Of a stretch of 30,000 nucleotides of DNA, positions 1-9,041 are shown piece after piece. Below the pieces are notes generated by a model. It did no database searches, was not told where the DNA came from, and was given only the letters and a program-made list of their open reading frames with translations. Position 1 is the first letter of the stretch. Each line of letters opens with the position of its first letter. This DNA comes from Zygnema cylindricum (taxonomy: Eukaryota > Streptophyta > Zygnematophyceae > Zygnematales > Zygnemataceae), in NCBI GenBank assembly GCA_037447655.1, contig JBBHKE010001050.1, positions 1-30,000 on the forward strand, read 5' to 3'. Made by a program: the position numbers and the translations under genes.

Positions 1-45
1 ATGGAGAAATTACAATTAAACATTATTTTGAGAATGTGATTGATA

Positions 46-119
46 CACGATTTAGCGTAAATGACACTAATTCATTATTCACACTAATAATTTCTATACG
101 CTAATAACGATTCACGGTG
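46..119. mobile_element. Short MITE (deleted copy) of the CACCGTGAATCG family
   Basis: The right end reads CGCTAATAACGATTCACGGTG followed by TA. It matches the right terminal repeat of at least ten other elements in this window. The left end (TA then CACGATTTAGCGTAA) is a decayed, shortened form of the left repeat. At about 74 bp this is an internally deleted copy; full members are about 200-220 bp. The right flank TACTGTACAG is the same motif that borders many other copies. Confidence 0.6.
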
Positions 120-281
120 TACTGTACAGAATGCAGCGTTTTGCGTGCGCACTTTATTTTAGTGCGTAAAAATTAACATTTAATGCGGGTCATATACTGT
201 TAATAAAATGAACGGTTGGATTTGGAGAAGGTTCCGATCGACGCGTCACGGAATGGCCTCTCACGTGCGAATTATTTTAGC

Positions 282-340
282 TTTTTTTAGGGTTTTTTAA
301 AGGTTCTTTTCGGGTTCTATTAGGGTTTTTTTAGGGTTTC
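282..340. repeat. AGGGTTT-rich (telomere-like) tract
   Basis: Three TTTAGGGTTT-type motifs and two degenerate versions (AAAGGTT, CGGGTT) occur within 60 bases. TTTAGGG is the plant-type telomere unit, so this could be a degenerate interstitial telomeric or telo-box tract. Chance in T-rich DNA is also possible. The remainder of 122-831 shows no gene or element that I can recognise. Confidence 0.35.
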
Positions 341-831
341 GTTTGACTTGAATCGAGAAGCATTTACCCACGCGTTGATTTTTTTGATTTTTTTCCTCTC
401 ACCTACCTACAGGAGGTCCTTATAGAAGGGTTTAAAAACTTCTTTAAAATATATATTCCTCCCTAAACCCATTTTAAGAGCTTTAATGTTTTGTTTAAAG
501 TGGCTTTTGAGATGGGCTCGAGGACATGTCCTTCGTCATTTTGTGTCGCTTCTACTTGCAACACTTCTTATTGTTGATTCAAATTTTGGAAAGACAAAAA
601 TGTATGAAATGTATGTAGGAAGGCGAATACATGAATATTGGATAAAAAGTGCGATTGTTACTTATCTTTTTTCGAGATGTCTTGGATAATTAAATCCAAA
701 GCTAAATTGGAATCCCAACAATATGGCCACTAGGTATTTTTTTCCCACCAAGTTATAGTATGATTTGTTGTCCATCGAAAAAATGTCGCGGCACATTTAT
801 GATTTAATTGCAACTCTCCCTCTATTTTTTA

Positions 832-1204
832 ATGTTGTGTATTGGTAGCCTCTTACCGATAACCAATATGCACCTTTTTTGACCTATCGATAATCAAAAC
901 ATCGGTTCGATGTATTGGTAAGGAATTATCGCGATAAATTACCGATCTACTGTGATAACGATAAATATCGGGCTTACAATTTATCACAATCACTCCGTAA
1001 ATATTCCGTACTTTATTTCCGTACAAAAGTTTTGTACTCTGGTAAGGAATGGATTGTGAAAACAAATTGAAAACTCCCCCCCCCTTTAAGAACAAACCTC
1101 CCCTTGTTGTCCTCGGAGAGATAAATCGGGGCCCCTCACCACTTAATAACCAATAATATCGATATCGGATTTATTGCGATAGGAGATTGCCCAATACACA
1201 ACAC
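832..1204. mobile_element. Inverted-repeat element, GTGTTGTGTAT family, copy 1
   Basis: The left end ATGTTGTGTATTGG and the right end CCAATACACAACAC are inverted repeats, each flanked by TA (830-831 and 1205-1206). A TA target duplication points to the Tc1/mariner-like group, though no transposase is present. The 373-bp interior is rich in TATCGATA and TTACCGATAA motifs in both orientations, so much of the element could fold on itself. A second copy lies at 9236-9679. Confidence 0.8.
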
Positions 1205-1206
1205 TA

Positions 1207-2574
1207 ATATTTTCAATTCAAGATATAATTTTAAGCCTTGAGACACCAGACATGCCTCGATACAGATTAATTAGCTCAATCCCGTAGCGAATTGCGGAAA
1301 CTCAATAATAACTACCCAAACAAATTTATAAAACATGTTGGAAAGACTCACTATGCAGTGCCCATCGCCATTATTTTTAAACATATTTGAAGGAGTTAAG
1401 GCACAACTTTATGTTCAAGTGCTGGAATTTTTTTTGAAGGAAGCAATCAAAAGGTAACAATCATATAATTTTTTTCTTTCTTTCACCGTGTTTTTCCTTT
1501 TTGTTTGCTTCCACCCACATTCGAATTTTCAGTTTCGTTTTTGCCTTTCTCAAAAAAAAATATACAAAGTAACTGTAATCCACAAAAAATACCAGTAATC
1601 GTAAATTACCATTAAAATAAAACAAAACAAAACAAAAAAAACAAAAATTCACATTTAAAAGAGACCTTGAATATTGAAATGATTGCGACGGTACAAGCGA
1701 GACTTGACATGTTCGAACAACAACGGTGTTAAAGAGAGATTGAGATTAGATTTGTGAGAGTGACAAATGAAAAAATTTAATCAAGAGGGAGGGAAGGAGG
1801 GAGGGAGGGGAAAAAGGAAAGAGGGAGGGAGGGAGCGAGGATGGGATAGAGGGAAGAGGGAAAACGGGACAAAAGGAAGGAGGGAGGGCGAGAGGGAGGG
1901 AAATAGAGGAGGGAGGGAGTGAGGGAGGAAGGGAGGAAAAACTGTACGGATACTGCGATTATTGGGCAGATACGTACAATTACCCTTTAACAATAATAAT
2001 AACAAAATCACAAAAACACAAAAAATGACTTGGCGCCTCAAGGTAGCCAAAAAAATAAAAAAAAACTCAAAAAGGGAAAGAAAATGAAATGAAAATGAAA
2101 GGTTTTTTTTTTGGGCATAAAGATTTTTTTTTGGGCATGTTCTAAGTTCCTCCGGGGTTATTATCGATGTGTACAAACGCTTGCGTGGCAGTACAATTTG
2201 ATTTGGAAGGCTTTGTACATATCATGTCCGCAAAGCGTTTACTTTTCGTACTGAGAAGTGGCTCATATCACGACACGCTAGTTGAAATAGGCTAGCGTCA
2301 CGTGCCCGTTCACGACGGACAAAAAAAAGTACCGTTTTCATACCAAACCGTTTTCTCCTTTTTCAAGTGTGAATCACGCATATGTAATAAACAACACTAC
2401 TCAATACATAGGTGGGAGACAATAAAGAACTTTAGGCGAATCCCGCCTTTCGTCGACTTCTCCGACGATATCGTATTGTTAAATACTATACCGTTTGATA
2501 TCTAAATGCAAGGTACGTCGTCTTTAGTGCTTATTCAAATTCGAAATGAAAATATGGTACGAAAGTAAATACTA
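1207..2574. other. Intergenic stretch without a recognisable gene
   Basis: The stretch holds AT-rich low-complexity sequence (an AAAAC run near 1615-1640 and long T and A runs at 1467-1560 and 2040-2140) and the GGGA tract listed separately. The open frames here are low-complexity translations, with no domain or splice-supported exon visible. Confidence 0.6.
1785..1940 (+). repeat. GGGA/GGAA purine tract, possible G-quadruplex region
   Basis: About 155 bases are almost pure purine and contain many GGGAGGGAGGGAG-type runs. Several windows hold four GGG runs with short loops, the pattern expected of a parallel G-quadruplex. The pyrimidine-strand equivalent occurs inside the sugar transporter gene (24036-24335). 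The open frame on the minus strand is a Ser/Pro/Leu-rich translation of this repeat and not a gene. Confidence 0.75.
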
Positions 2575-2690
2575 CACCGTGAATCGCTTTTAGCGTAATG
2601 AAATAGATAGCGTAATGAAACAATTAGCGTACTTTACGGTAAATTGTGTTTTTTCGGGTACACCATGATACTAATTTATCATGTACTCTA
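2575..2690. mobile_element. MITE fragment, CACCGTGAATCG family (right end missing)
   Basis: The left terminal repeat CACCGTGAATCGCTTTTAG follows TA (2573-2574). The inner repeats GCGTAATGAAA and AATTAGCGTA are typical of the family. No CGATTCACGGTG right end follows, so the element is truncated or badly decayed; its right limit is approximate. Confidence 0.55.
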
Positions 2691-2858
2691 ATTTGTAAAC
2701 TGCTTTGTAAAAATTTAACAAAACAAAAAAAACAAAACCCTTCAACAAATTGGTTCCAAAATATTTAACATATTTAGTGTCATCAAAAATTGCGAAAATA
2801 TTGTCTATTTCTCTGCATACACTTCCTTCTCAGACTTTTCCATTTTCCATGGACCCCG

Positions 2859-3025
2859 TCTACAAATCGACACTATTTAGTTTTCCTTCTTTTTTTTCCA
2901 ACCAGTATCCGCAGAAAAAAGTGCGCTTAGTCTACAAAATCCACATATTTAATGACCCTTGGTCGACAAACCCACACTATTTACCGCTCCGTGGTTTACA
3001 AATCCACACTATTTATCGATCCTTG
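2859..3025. repeat. Four loose copies of a ~32-bp unit overlapping a gene's 3' end
   Basis: The unit TACAAATCCACACTATTTA recurs near 2861, 2931, 2963 and 2996, with diverged spacing. The last three copies are contiguous with a period of about 32 bp. The last copy overlaps the stop codon and final residues of the minus-strand gene ending at 3013. Confidence 0.55.
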
Positions 3026-6000
3026 TTCCTCCAACCGTTAAAAGCTGAGATAAGGGCACCGGCCATAAAAACTCCCAAAGCAGGTTGAAACAACGGCATC
3101 CAAAGAGGTAACCACGAGTTTAAAAGAGAGGTCTCTCCGGTAAACTGTTGTTGTCCTATTCCCGCCAAAAACCAAGCGAGAATGGCGAGAATAAAGAAAA
3201 AATCGGCGACGAGAACTTTCTCTAAAACTTCTTTTATTCCTCCTCCTTTCGCAGATCCGTTTCCTTCCGTTTCGCGATAGTACCGGCTTCCCTGCAGACC
3301 GAAAAAAAAAGCCACAAAAAGACAAAAGAAGTCATAAAAAGACAAAAGTGTCACAAAAAGACAAAAGGGACAAAACAACAACAAAAAGACACAGAAAGGC
3401 AAAAATAAAATGCAGGAAGACATAAAACGAGAACAGGGAAAACAGGCGAAAGACAAAAGAAGAGAAAACAAGACTGGAGAAATACGATACAAAAATACAG
3501 AAAAAAAACAACAACTCGTAAGTCGAGCCTTCTGATAAGTTCTTGCAATGGCTGTATCCTTTACCACAATCCATTATTAATTTCCATCTAATGATTTTGA
3601 TTTTAATATTTTTTTCTTTTTTTGTAGGAGGCTTCTAAACTTCGGACCACTGCAGAGGAAAAACAGCTCACATTCAATAATTTTACAAATACCGAAGAAA
3701 TAAAAAAATTATAAGACGATGTCCCCGTTGCAATTCTTGCATAATTCTCATTTTAAACAATATATTGTATATACCTTTTTGAGTCAAATGTAAAAGGTGC
3801 TTAACTGTCAACAAAATCCGTATAAGGAAAACAATTTTGCTAAAACTAACTCTCAATATCTTACTTCAAATGCATGTCAAATACACCGTCAATTGCTACT
3901 ACAGTAAAGAAATTAGTAGCATGGGGGTTAAAGCAGGGCTTTTAGTGGGGTTTATATTGGTGTTTGAAGGTGTAAATCGGTTCCAAATAACGTGGCTGAT
4001 TTTGAACCGTTTAAAGCGTTAAACGCGCGGGAAAAGACGACTATTAGTAACGCTATTATGTGGTTAGAGGGCAAAAACAAACTGGCACCGAATTAGCATT
4101 GTCAACATTAATAGCGATTCATAGTGTAGTTCGACCAAACAGAAGTTTATTGACTACAACGTATATCACAATTAGCGTTAATGTTTTTTTTACCACTTAA
4201 ATAAAAATTTTATCGTCCACGTGTCCAATTCTCAGTTGGATACCACCAATCAAAAGGTAAGAACCTTACCCTTTGATCGCAATTGTTGGATTAGAAACCC
4301 AACAAGTGTGCGCGGAGAAAAATGAGTTAAAGGGGAGAAAAAACATTGACTCAAAAGAGATACGCGGTGTCACTTTCGTTTTCCAGTCCTCTGCAAACAT
4401 TTTGATGAACTAGCGGATATATAATCTCAAAAATAAGTTCAATGCATAAATTACTTGGAACTTCCTGAGGAGTCCCTGGAACAAATATAGCAAAGCATAT
4501 AACAGTCCAAAATTCAATCTTTTCCTGTCATTTTCTTCTGTCAAAAAATTATGTTTACAAAAAAATGTCCCAACAAATGGTGTTCTTGCAGAAAAGTTAA
4601 AATGCCCCTTTTGGCTTTTTGCAAAGAATATAGGTTAAATGTTTTCGGACCCGAAAATACACATAAAAACATTCAGCATTTCAACTAAGAACAAAAAAGT
4701 GAATAGACTTGAAGTTTCCTTCTCCTCTCTCTTTCTCTCTCGTAAACAGTTTCTATACAAAAATACTTTCAAACTAGTCTAAAAAAGTTTCAAATGGAGG
4801 ATGCAAATTTCAAACCCTTCTTTCTCTTTCATCGAACGTTGCATTCAATTCTTTTCCACCACTCTCAGTGTGGAAAACAATCAGAATGTATTAGGCTCGT
4901 ACTAAAAGATGTAGTAGGCCTATCCGGATTATGGTAAAATCTCAAGATGCTGAACAATTTATTTGTTTTTTTGATACCGAATTGCACAGAATCATACAAA
5001 CAAGTGCCAAAAAAATACCAAAAACTAACAAAACTTGGTCAGCCGCCGAAATTACGGTACTTCTTTTTGGTACAAAATCGTACAAAAAAAATACCAAAAT
5101 CTCAGGTTATTGATTGAGATTTTGTACATTTTTGGTCTTTTTTTGGTACTTGTTCGTACGATTGTGCACCAAAAGGTACAAATTTTGGTCAACATCCTGA
5201 GATTTCACCAAGGAATTTGAACCTTCCGGTGCAAAACCAGTGCAAAACCATACACAATTGTACCAAAAAACTACAAAATTTACCAAAAAGTTACCAAAAA
5301 AGTCCCTAAAGGGTACCAATCTCAGTCAACACTCTGTGGTTATGGTACTTATTTGTGAAATTTTGTACCAAAAAGGAACAAAGTTTGGTCAACATCCCGG
5401 AATTTCACCGTAGTCCAGATACGTTTTGTGTAATGAGTCTGGGAATAAAAAAATGGGCGTCAAATGTTTTGAGCCCTATACAATAATTAGAGTGGATAAA
5501 TGAATTTATGCCAGGGTAGAGCCTTTAGTTTAAACATCACACTGCTCAATTCCATTAGGGTAAGGTTTAAGGGTTTTAGTTTGAAGGAATTAGTATTAAT
5601 GTGAAATTAGAAATCGTAATCATTCGGAAATAGTGTGGATTGGTGTGAAATTAGTATTAGTATTGGTGTAAAAGCACTATTGGTATTATTGTGGAATACG
5701 TGTGGAATTAGTATTAAATGTGAAATTATTATTAACGCGAAATTAGTATTAGTGTGAAAATATTTAGTATTAGTACTAGTGTGAAATTAGTGTGGGTTAG
5801 TGTGAAATTGGTATTAGTATTGGAGTAAAATTAGCATAGTGCTCATAAGTGTGGATTTAGTACTAGTGCGGATTTAGTATTAGTGTGGATTTAGTATTAG
5901 TGTGGATTTAGTATTAGAGTGGATTTAGTATTAGTGTGGATTTAGTATTAGTGTGGATTTAGTATTAGAGTGGATTTAGTATTAGTGTGGATTTAGTATT

Positions 6001-6531
6001 AGTGTGGTATTAGTGCGGATAATGGGAGTTATTTTACCTTATTCATTCCTATTTTCTCCGCTTGTCTTTTAATTTCCAATCTTTGAATATCCGCCTTCAA
6101 CTCGGAGACGTCGAGTCCGTCAAAGTCAAAGTCAAAGTCAACGCTTTCTCCTCCTTTTGGTTTTCCATTTTCCGCTTGACAAATAATTGAATTTGGCGTA
6201 CAATTGGGGTTTTTCTGGAATATGAAATTAGGGTTTTTTTCGGATATGAAATTGAGGTTTCTGGTTGTCAAAATAGAGAAAGATGATTTCATGACTTTTT
6301 TAGAAACATCATCCTTGAGATTTTGTCTAAATAATGAATTTATGTGTTGTGAATTTATCAACTGGATAGAGGTTTTTCTAAAAGGAAATGAGGTAGAGCT
6401 GGAAAGTTTAAAGATTGGTTTAAGTAAAAGAGAAGAAGAGAACAAGAAGGGGGTGAAGGGAGAGAGGAGGGAGAGACATAAGTGTTATCAAAATTGTTAC
6501 TATAAAAAGCTGTTGATGATAGAGAAGCCAT
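3013..6531 (-). CDS. Predicted plastid-targeted two-transmembrane protein of unknown function (two exons, apparent frameshift)
   Basis: I do not recognise a named family. Exon 1 (6531-6038) opens with ATG and a Ser/Thr-rich, acid-poor leader (MASLSSTAFYSNN...), as in chloroplast transit peptides. The frame then shifts by one near a C5 run (plus-strand G run at 6449-6453) and continues open through IICQAENG, a plausible cleavage site, then an acidic FDFDFDG patch and a charged helix (SELKADIQRLEIKRQAEKIG). The exon ends AAG|GTAAAA. Exon 2 (3291-3013) starts after a pyrimidine tract and CTGCAG; both junctions are phase 0. It encodes two hydrophobic segments (VADFFFILAILAWFLAG and PLFQPALGVFMAGALISAF), then NGWRNKDR and a stop. 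The product is about 257 aa if one base is missing in the C run. Membrane topology and plastid location are inferred; joining these two exons into one gene is likely but untested, and extra exons in the intron cannot be excluded. Confidence 0.7.
3304..3520. repeat. CACAAAAAGACAAAAG imperfect tandem repeat in the intron
   Basis: The unit ACAAAAAGACAAAAG recurs at least four times in 3310-3370 and then degenerates to about 3520. On the coding (minus) strand it reads as a long pyrimidine-rich tract directly upstream of the exon 2 acceptor. It could therefore supply the polypyrimidine signal of that acceptor. Confidence 0.6.
3884..4126. mobile_element. MITE, CACCGTGAATCG family (type A)
   Basis: The left end CACCGTCAATTGCTA follows TA (3882-3883). 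The right end ATTAATAGCGATTCATAGTG precedes TA (4127-4128). The inner GGCACCGAATTAGC motif is shared with the copy at 6908-7104. The two terminal repeats have diverged from each other, so this is an old copy. It lies in the intron of the minus-strand gene. Confidence 0.75.
4157..4369. mobile_element. MITE, CACCGTGAATCG family (type B)
   Basis: The interior has the type B arrangement: GCGTTAATGTTTTTTTTACC near the left end and ACAAGTGTGCGCGGAG then GAAAAAACATTGACTC near the right. The outer repeats are decayed (left CAACGTATATCACAATT, right GATACGCGGTG). It sits about 30 bp from the preceding MITE, in the same intron. Confidence 0.7.
4923..5419. mobile_element. 497-bp inverted-repeat element with TA flanks
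   Basis: The left end TCCGGATTATGGTAAAATCT and the complement of the right end (TCTGGACTACGGTGAAATTC) form an imperfect inverted repeat of about 35 bp, each flanked by TA (4921-4922, 5420-5421). The interior is full of GGTACAAA/TTTGTACC motifs in both orientations, plus a central palindrome around 5085-5135. An extra copy of the right-end motif (GGTCAACATCCTGAGATTTC) lies inside at about 5187. No coding potential is seen. Confidence 0.65.
5590..6018. repeat. 17-bp minisatellite with a 51-bp higher-order period, beside a splice donor
   Basis: From 5849 to 6001, nine exact-length 17-bp units follow GTGTGGATTTAGTATTA. Units 2, 5 and 8 carry the variant start (GTGCGG, GAGTGG, GAGTGG), giving a three-unit (51-bp) higher order. 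Before 5849 the array decays into irregular ATTAGTGTGAAATTAGTATT strings back to about 5590. It ends some 20 bp from the exon 1 donor of the minus-strand gene. Confidence 0.9.
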
Positions 6532-6558
6532 GATTCTTATTTTTTCTCGAAGGTTAGT

Positions 6559-6564
<6 letters not shown>

Positions 6565-6625
<61 letters not shown>
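6565..6625. repeat. (GA)n microsatellite upstream of a minus-strand start codon
   Basis: About 30 uninterrupted GA dinucleotides run up to GAGCG. On the minus strand this is a (CT)n tract 35-95 bases before the ATG at 6531. CT-rich 5' leaders and promoters are common in plants, so a regulatory role for the 3013-6531 gene is possible but not shown. The rest of 6626-6905 has no recognisable feature. Confidence 0.9.
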
Positions 6626-6627
<2 letters not shown>

Positions 6628-6907
6628 TTAAAGTCAGTGTAACCTAAGGTTAATTTCAAACTAGGGTAAGGTTGAGAAGTAAATCAGAGGAAGAGAAGGG
6701 AATTGGAGTGTGAAAGATTGAAAATATCTTTTGGATTGTCTTGTCCTATCCAGAGGTACCATAGAAGGACAGCCAGGTTTGAGGTTTGAACCAGGGTATA
6801 TTTCAGGGCCAGTACAGGTTAGATTCCGTACATTACCGTACCGTATCCGGTGACAGACGTACGATATGTGTAAGTGGACAGTACAAATAAATGAGGTCAG
6901 TACAGTA

Positions 6908-7104
6908 CACCGCCAATCGCTATTAGAGTCAAGGATTAATTAGCGTCAAAAAACAATTAGCGTTATTGATTCTAATTTAGTACCTGAGACGTGGCAGATT
7001 ATGGTCTACGTACTTAAATAGCGTTATTAATTGTATTTCAGGTTATTTTTGTTTTAAAAAGGGCACCGAATTGGCGTTATATACTCTAATAGCGATTGGC
7101 GGTG
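6908..7104. mobile_element. MITE, CACCGTGAATCG family (type A, well-preserved ends)
   Basis: CACCGCCAATCGCTATTAGA at the left and TCTAATAGCGATTGGCGGTG at the right are a perfect 20-bp inverted repeat, flanked by TA (6906-6907 and 7105-7106). Both ends carry the same CCGCC/GGCGG variant in place of the usual CCGTG/CACGG. The left flank is CAGTACAGTA. Internal motifs GAGACGTGGCA and TTAAATAGCGT match the copy at 17851-18049. Confidence 0.92.
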
Positions 7105-7158
7105 TACACTACAACCGTGAATAGTAATTAGCGTTAATCATTTTTTCGCCACTGAAAA

Positions 7159-7600
7159 CCATAGTTCAAAAGTAGGCGTTTTTTGGTAGGCCTTTTGTAG
7201 GCCGCCTTTAGCGTAAGTTGTGTTACGGGCTTTCCATGTGATCTTCTTAGATCGCTACTATCATCAGCAACCGTCCGATCGTCCGAATCTGACGATATTC
7301 CTATCGTAAGTTGTGTTATGGGCTTTTCATGTGATCTTCTTAGATCGTTACTATCATCAACGACCGTCAGATCCTCCGAATCTGACGGTATAAATAAAAA
7401 GTCGCTCAAAACTAACAGAAAAAGATTTTTTTGTCCTATTTTTTTTTTAAATTTAGACATGACGTTTAATTCCCATCGATCCATGTGCAACCAACCCTGT
7501 TACCATTTTGTTTCATTTGCGGCCAATACAAGGGTCTTAAGGCCATATTAGCGTTTGCACAATAAGTATATTGTAGCGTCACCTACTTTGAAACCATATG
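7159..7600. mobile_element. 442-bp inverted-repeat element (CCATAGTTCAAAAGTAGG family), copy 1, nested
   Basis: It begins CCATAGTTCAAAAGTAGGCG and ends with a decayed inverse (CACCTACTTTGAAACCATATG). It is bracketed by CTGAAAA at 7152-7158 and 7601-7607, a 7-bp target duplication inside the type B MITE. The interior has a ~108-bp partial duplication (CGTAAGTTGTGTTATGGGCT occurs near 7212 and 7305). Other copies lie at 18427-18703 (deleted) and 28034-28492. No transposase is encoded. Confidence 0.85.
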
Positions 7601-7639
7601 CTGAAAACATCCTTTCTTCGTACACATTTGTCCAATTTT

Positions 7640-8335
7640 CATCGAAGAGTGACGTCCAGTAAATGTATAGACAAGCCACCGGCAAATGCCGGAAGTTGCT
7701 CCACCGCCCATTTTATCGGGCCAGTAACGAACCTTCCCATATGATTGGCGCCACGGTTAGAGTACAGATCCTAAAAATCTTGAAAAATCTACAAAACGGA
7801 AATATCTGTACGAAATTTCTGTACCACCGGAGGTAATTAATGATTCGTACATAAAGTTTTCGGCTAGATTTTGATTTTGAAAATGGAAATCGAAATTTCG
7901 AAACAGAATGGCAAAAAGACGCGATAAACTTTGAAGGTCGCGGCAAACTTTGAATGTCGGTGGATGTCAGACGGAGCGTGAAGGATATTTTCACCTGACC
8001 ATTCAACGTGGCAGGAGGCACATGGCATGTACGACGTGCACACCTGCGATCGCTTGGACAACGTAGATATTTTTTTTACTTTTCACGTGTACCAATGGTA
8101 ATGAATGGAAATCATCAGACGAGAGTTGGGGCCCACTGGATGATGTGCTCGATTGGTCGGAGAAATTCCAACAGTCAGGAATTACGCCTACATCATTGGA
8201 GCTTCCGGACAACTTTCCAGTAGCTATGTTTCGTCCGACAAAAAAAAAAAATCTGGTACGGCCCTGTACGGCGTTGTACAAAAACATACGGCGTCCAGTA
8301 ACGAACCCCACTATTCGTCTAATGGAACTTCACCC
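7640..8335. other. ~700-bp segment inserted in a MITE, origin unclear
   Basis: This sequence interrupts the type B MITE between its left part and the part resuming at 8336. CCAGTAACGAACC appears twice within it (near 7720 and 8298), and a related stretch (TCGCCTGATGGAGGCTCACC) occurs near 19324. It may be an insertion with its own degenerate ends. I could not define exact termini or a target duplication. The overlapping open frames on both strands look like chance. Confidence 0.4.
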
Positions 8336-8485
8336 TAAGACCGCCATTCGTAAGCTGAGAATCTTTTCAATCGCAGCCGTCAGATCCACAATCCGACAAG
8401 TGTGTACAGAGAAAATATGTTTTAAGAGACGAAAAAAACAATAACGCTAATTACGATTCACGGTGGATTACACTACAGTACAGTA

Positions 8486-8986
8486 CACCGCGAATCATAA
8501 TTAGAGTAATGAAAAAATTAGAGTACAAAAACTAAAAAAAACAATTAAAGTAATGAACCCTAATTTGTGTGATAGAGTTGTTTCAACTATGAAGTTTACT
8601 CTAATTTATTTAAGTACTCTAATTTGGCACGCTAATATACTCTACTGTAAATAAGGTATTTGTACATTATTTGGCAAAACATACAGTTTATCGTCACTAT
8701 GACGTTTGCACTACGCAGTTTGTTAAAACGCAGTTACATGATAACGGCCTGTATTAAATCATTATTTGTACTTTTTTACTTGATAAAGTACAATTTTGCA
8801 CGGTCATCGGTCGTCCATACTCCACACTATTTAAAACGAACCTATATTAGGAATAAAAATGCTAATTAAACTTTACCTTAAATTGAATAATGAAAAAACT
8901 AGAATTATTTACTCTATTTTATGTGATAGAGTCGAAATTTCGAGCGACCGAATTAGAGTAATTTACTCTAATTACGATTCGCGGTG
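8486..8986. mobile_element. 501-bp MITE, CACCGCGAATC variant (type F)
   Basis: The left end CACCGCGAATCATAATTAGA and the right end TCTAATTACGATTCGCGGTG form an inverted repeat flanked by TA (8484-8485, 8987-8988), with matched CGCG variants on both sides. The first ~170 bp is the reverse complement of the right half of the element at 18057-18365. The flanking linkers are ACTACAGTACAGTA and TACTGGACTGTAG. Confidence 0.85.
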
Positions 8987-9041
8987 TACTGGACTGTAGT
9001 CTTGTATTGTACAATACTGCAGTACAAATTATAATTTGGTA

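Larger units (their letters stand above)
7112..8465. mobile_element. MITE type B split by two later insertions
   Basis: The left end CAACCGTGAATAGTAATTAG runs through GCGTTAATC...CGCCACTGAAAA to 7158, resumes at 7608 (CATCCTTTCTTCGTACACATTTGTCC), is interrupted again near 7640, and resumes near 8336 (TAAGACCGCC...GCTGAGAATC) to the right end ACGATTCACGGTG. Removing both interruptions leaves about 210 bp, the size of intact type B copies at 17623-17838 and 28553-28770. Confidence 0.75.

Noticed and set aside
1781-2176. Minus-strand 131-codon open frame, Ser/Pro/Leu/Phe-rich
   Set aside because: Translation of a GGGA purine repeat and T-runs; low complexity with no gene signals.
3629-3712. Plus-strand stretch after a TTTTTTTGTAG acceptor reading EASKLRTTAEEKQLTF... 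to a stop, resembling a terminal exon
   Set aside because: No upstream plus-strand exon with a matching donor and phase is visible, and it lies inside the intron of the better supported minus-strand gene. Too short to support alone.
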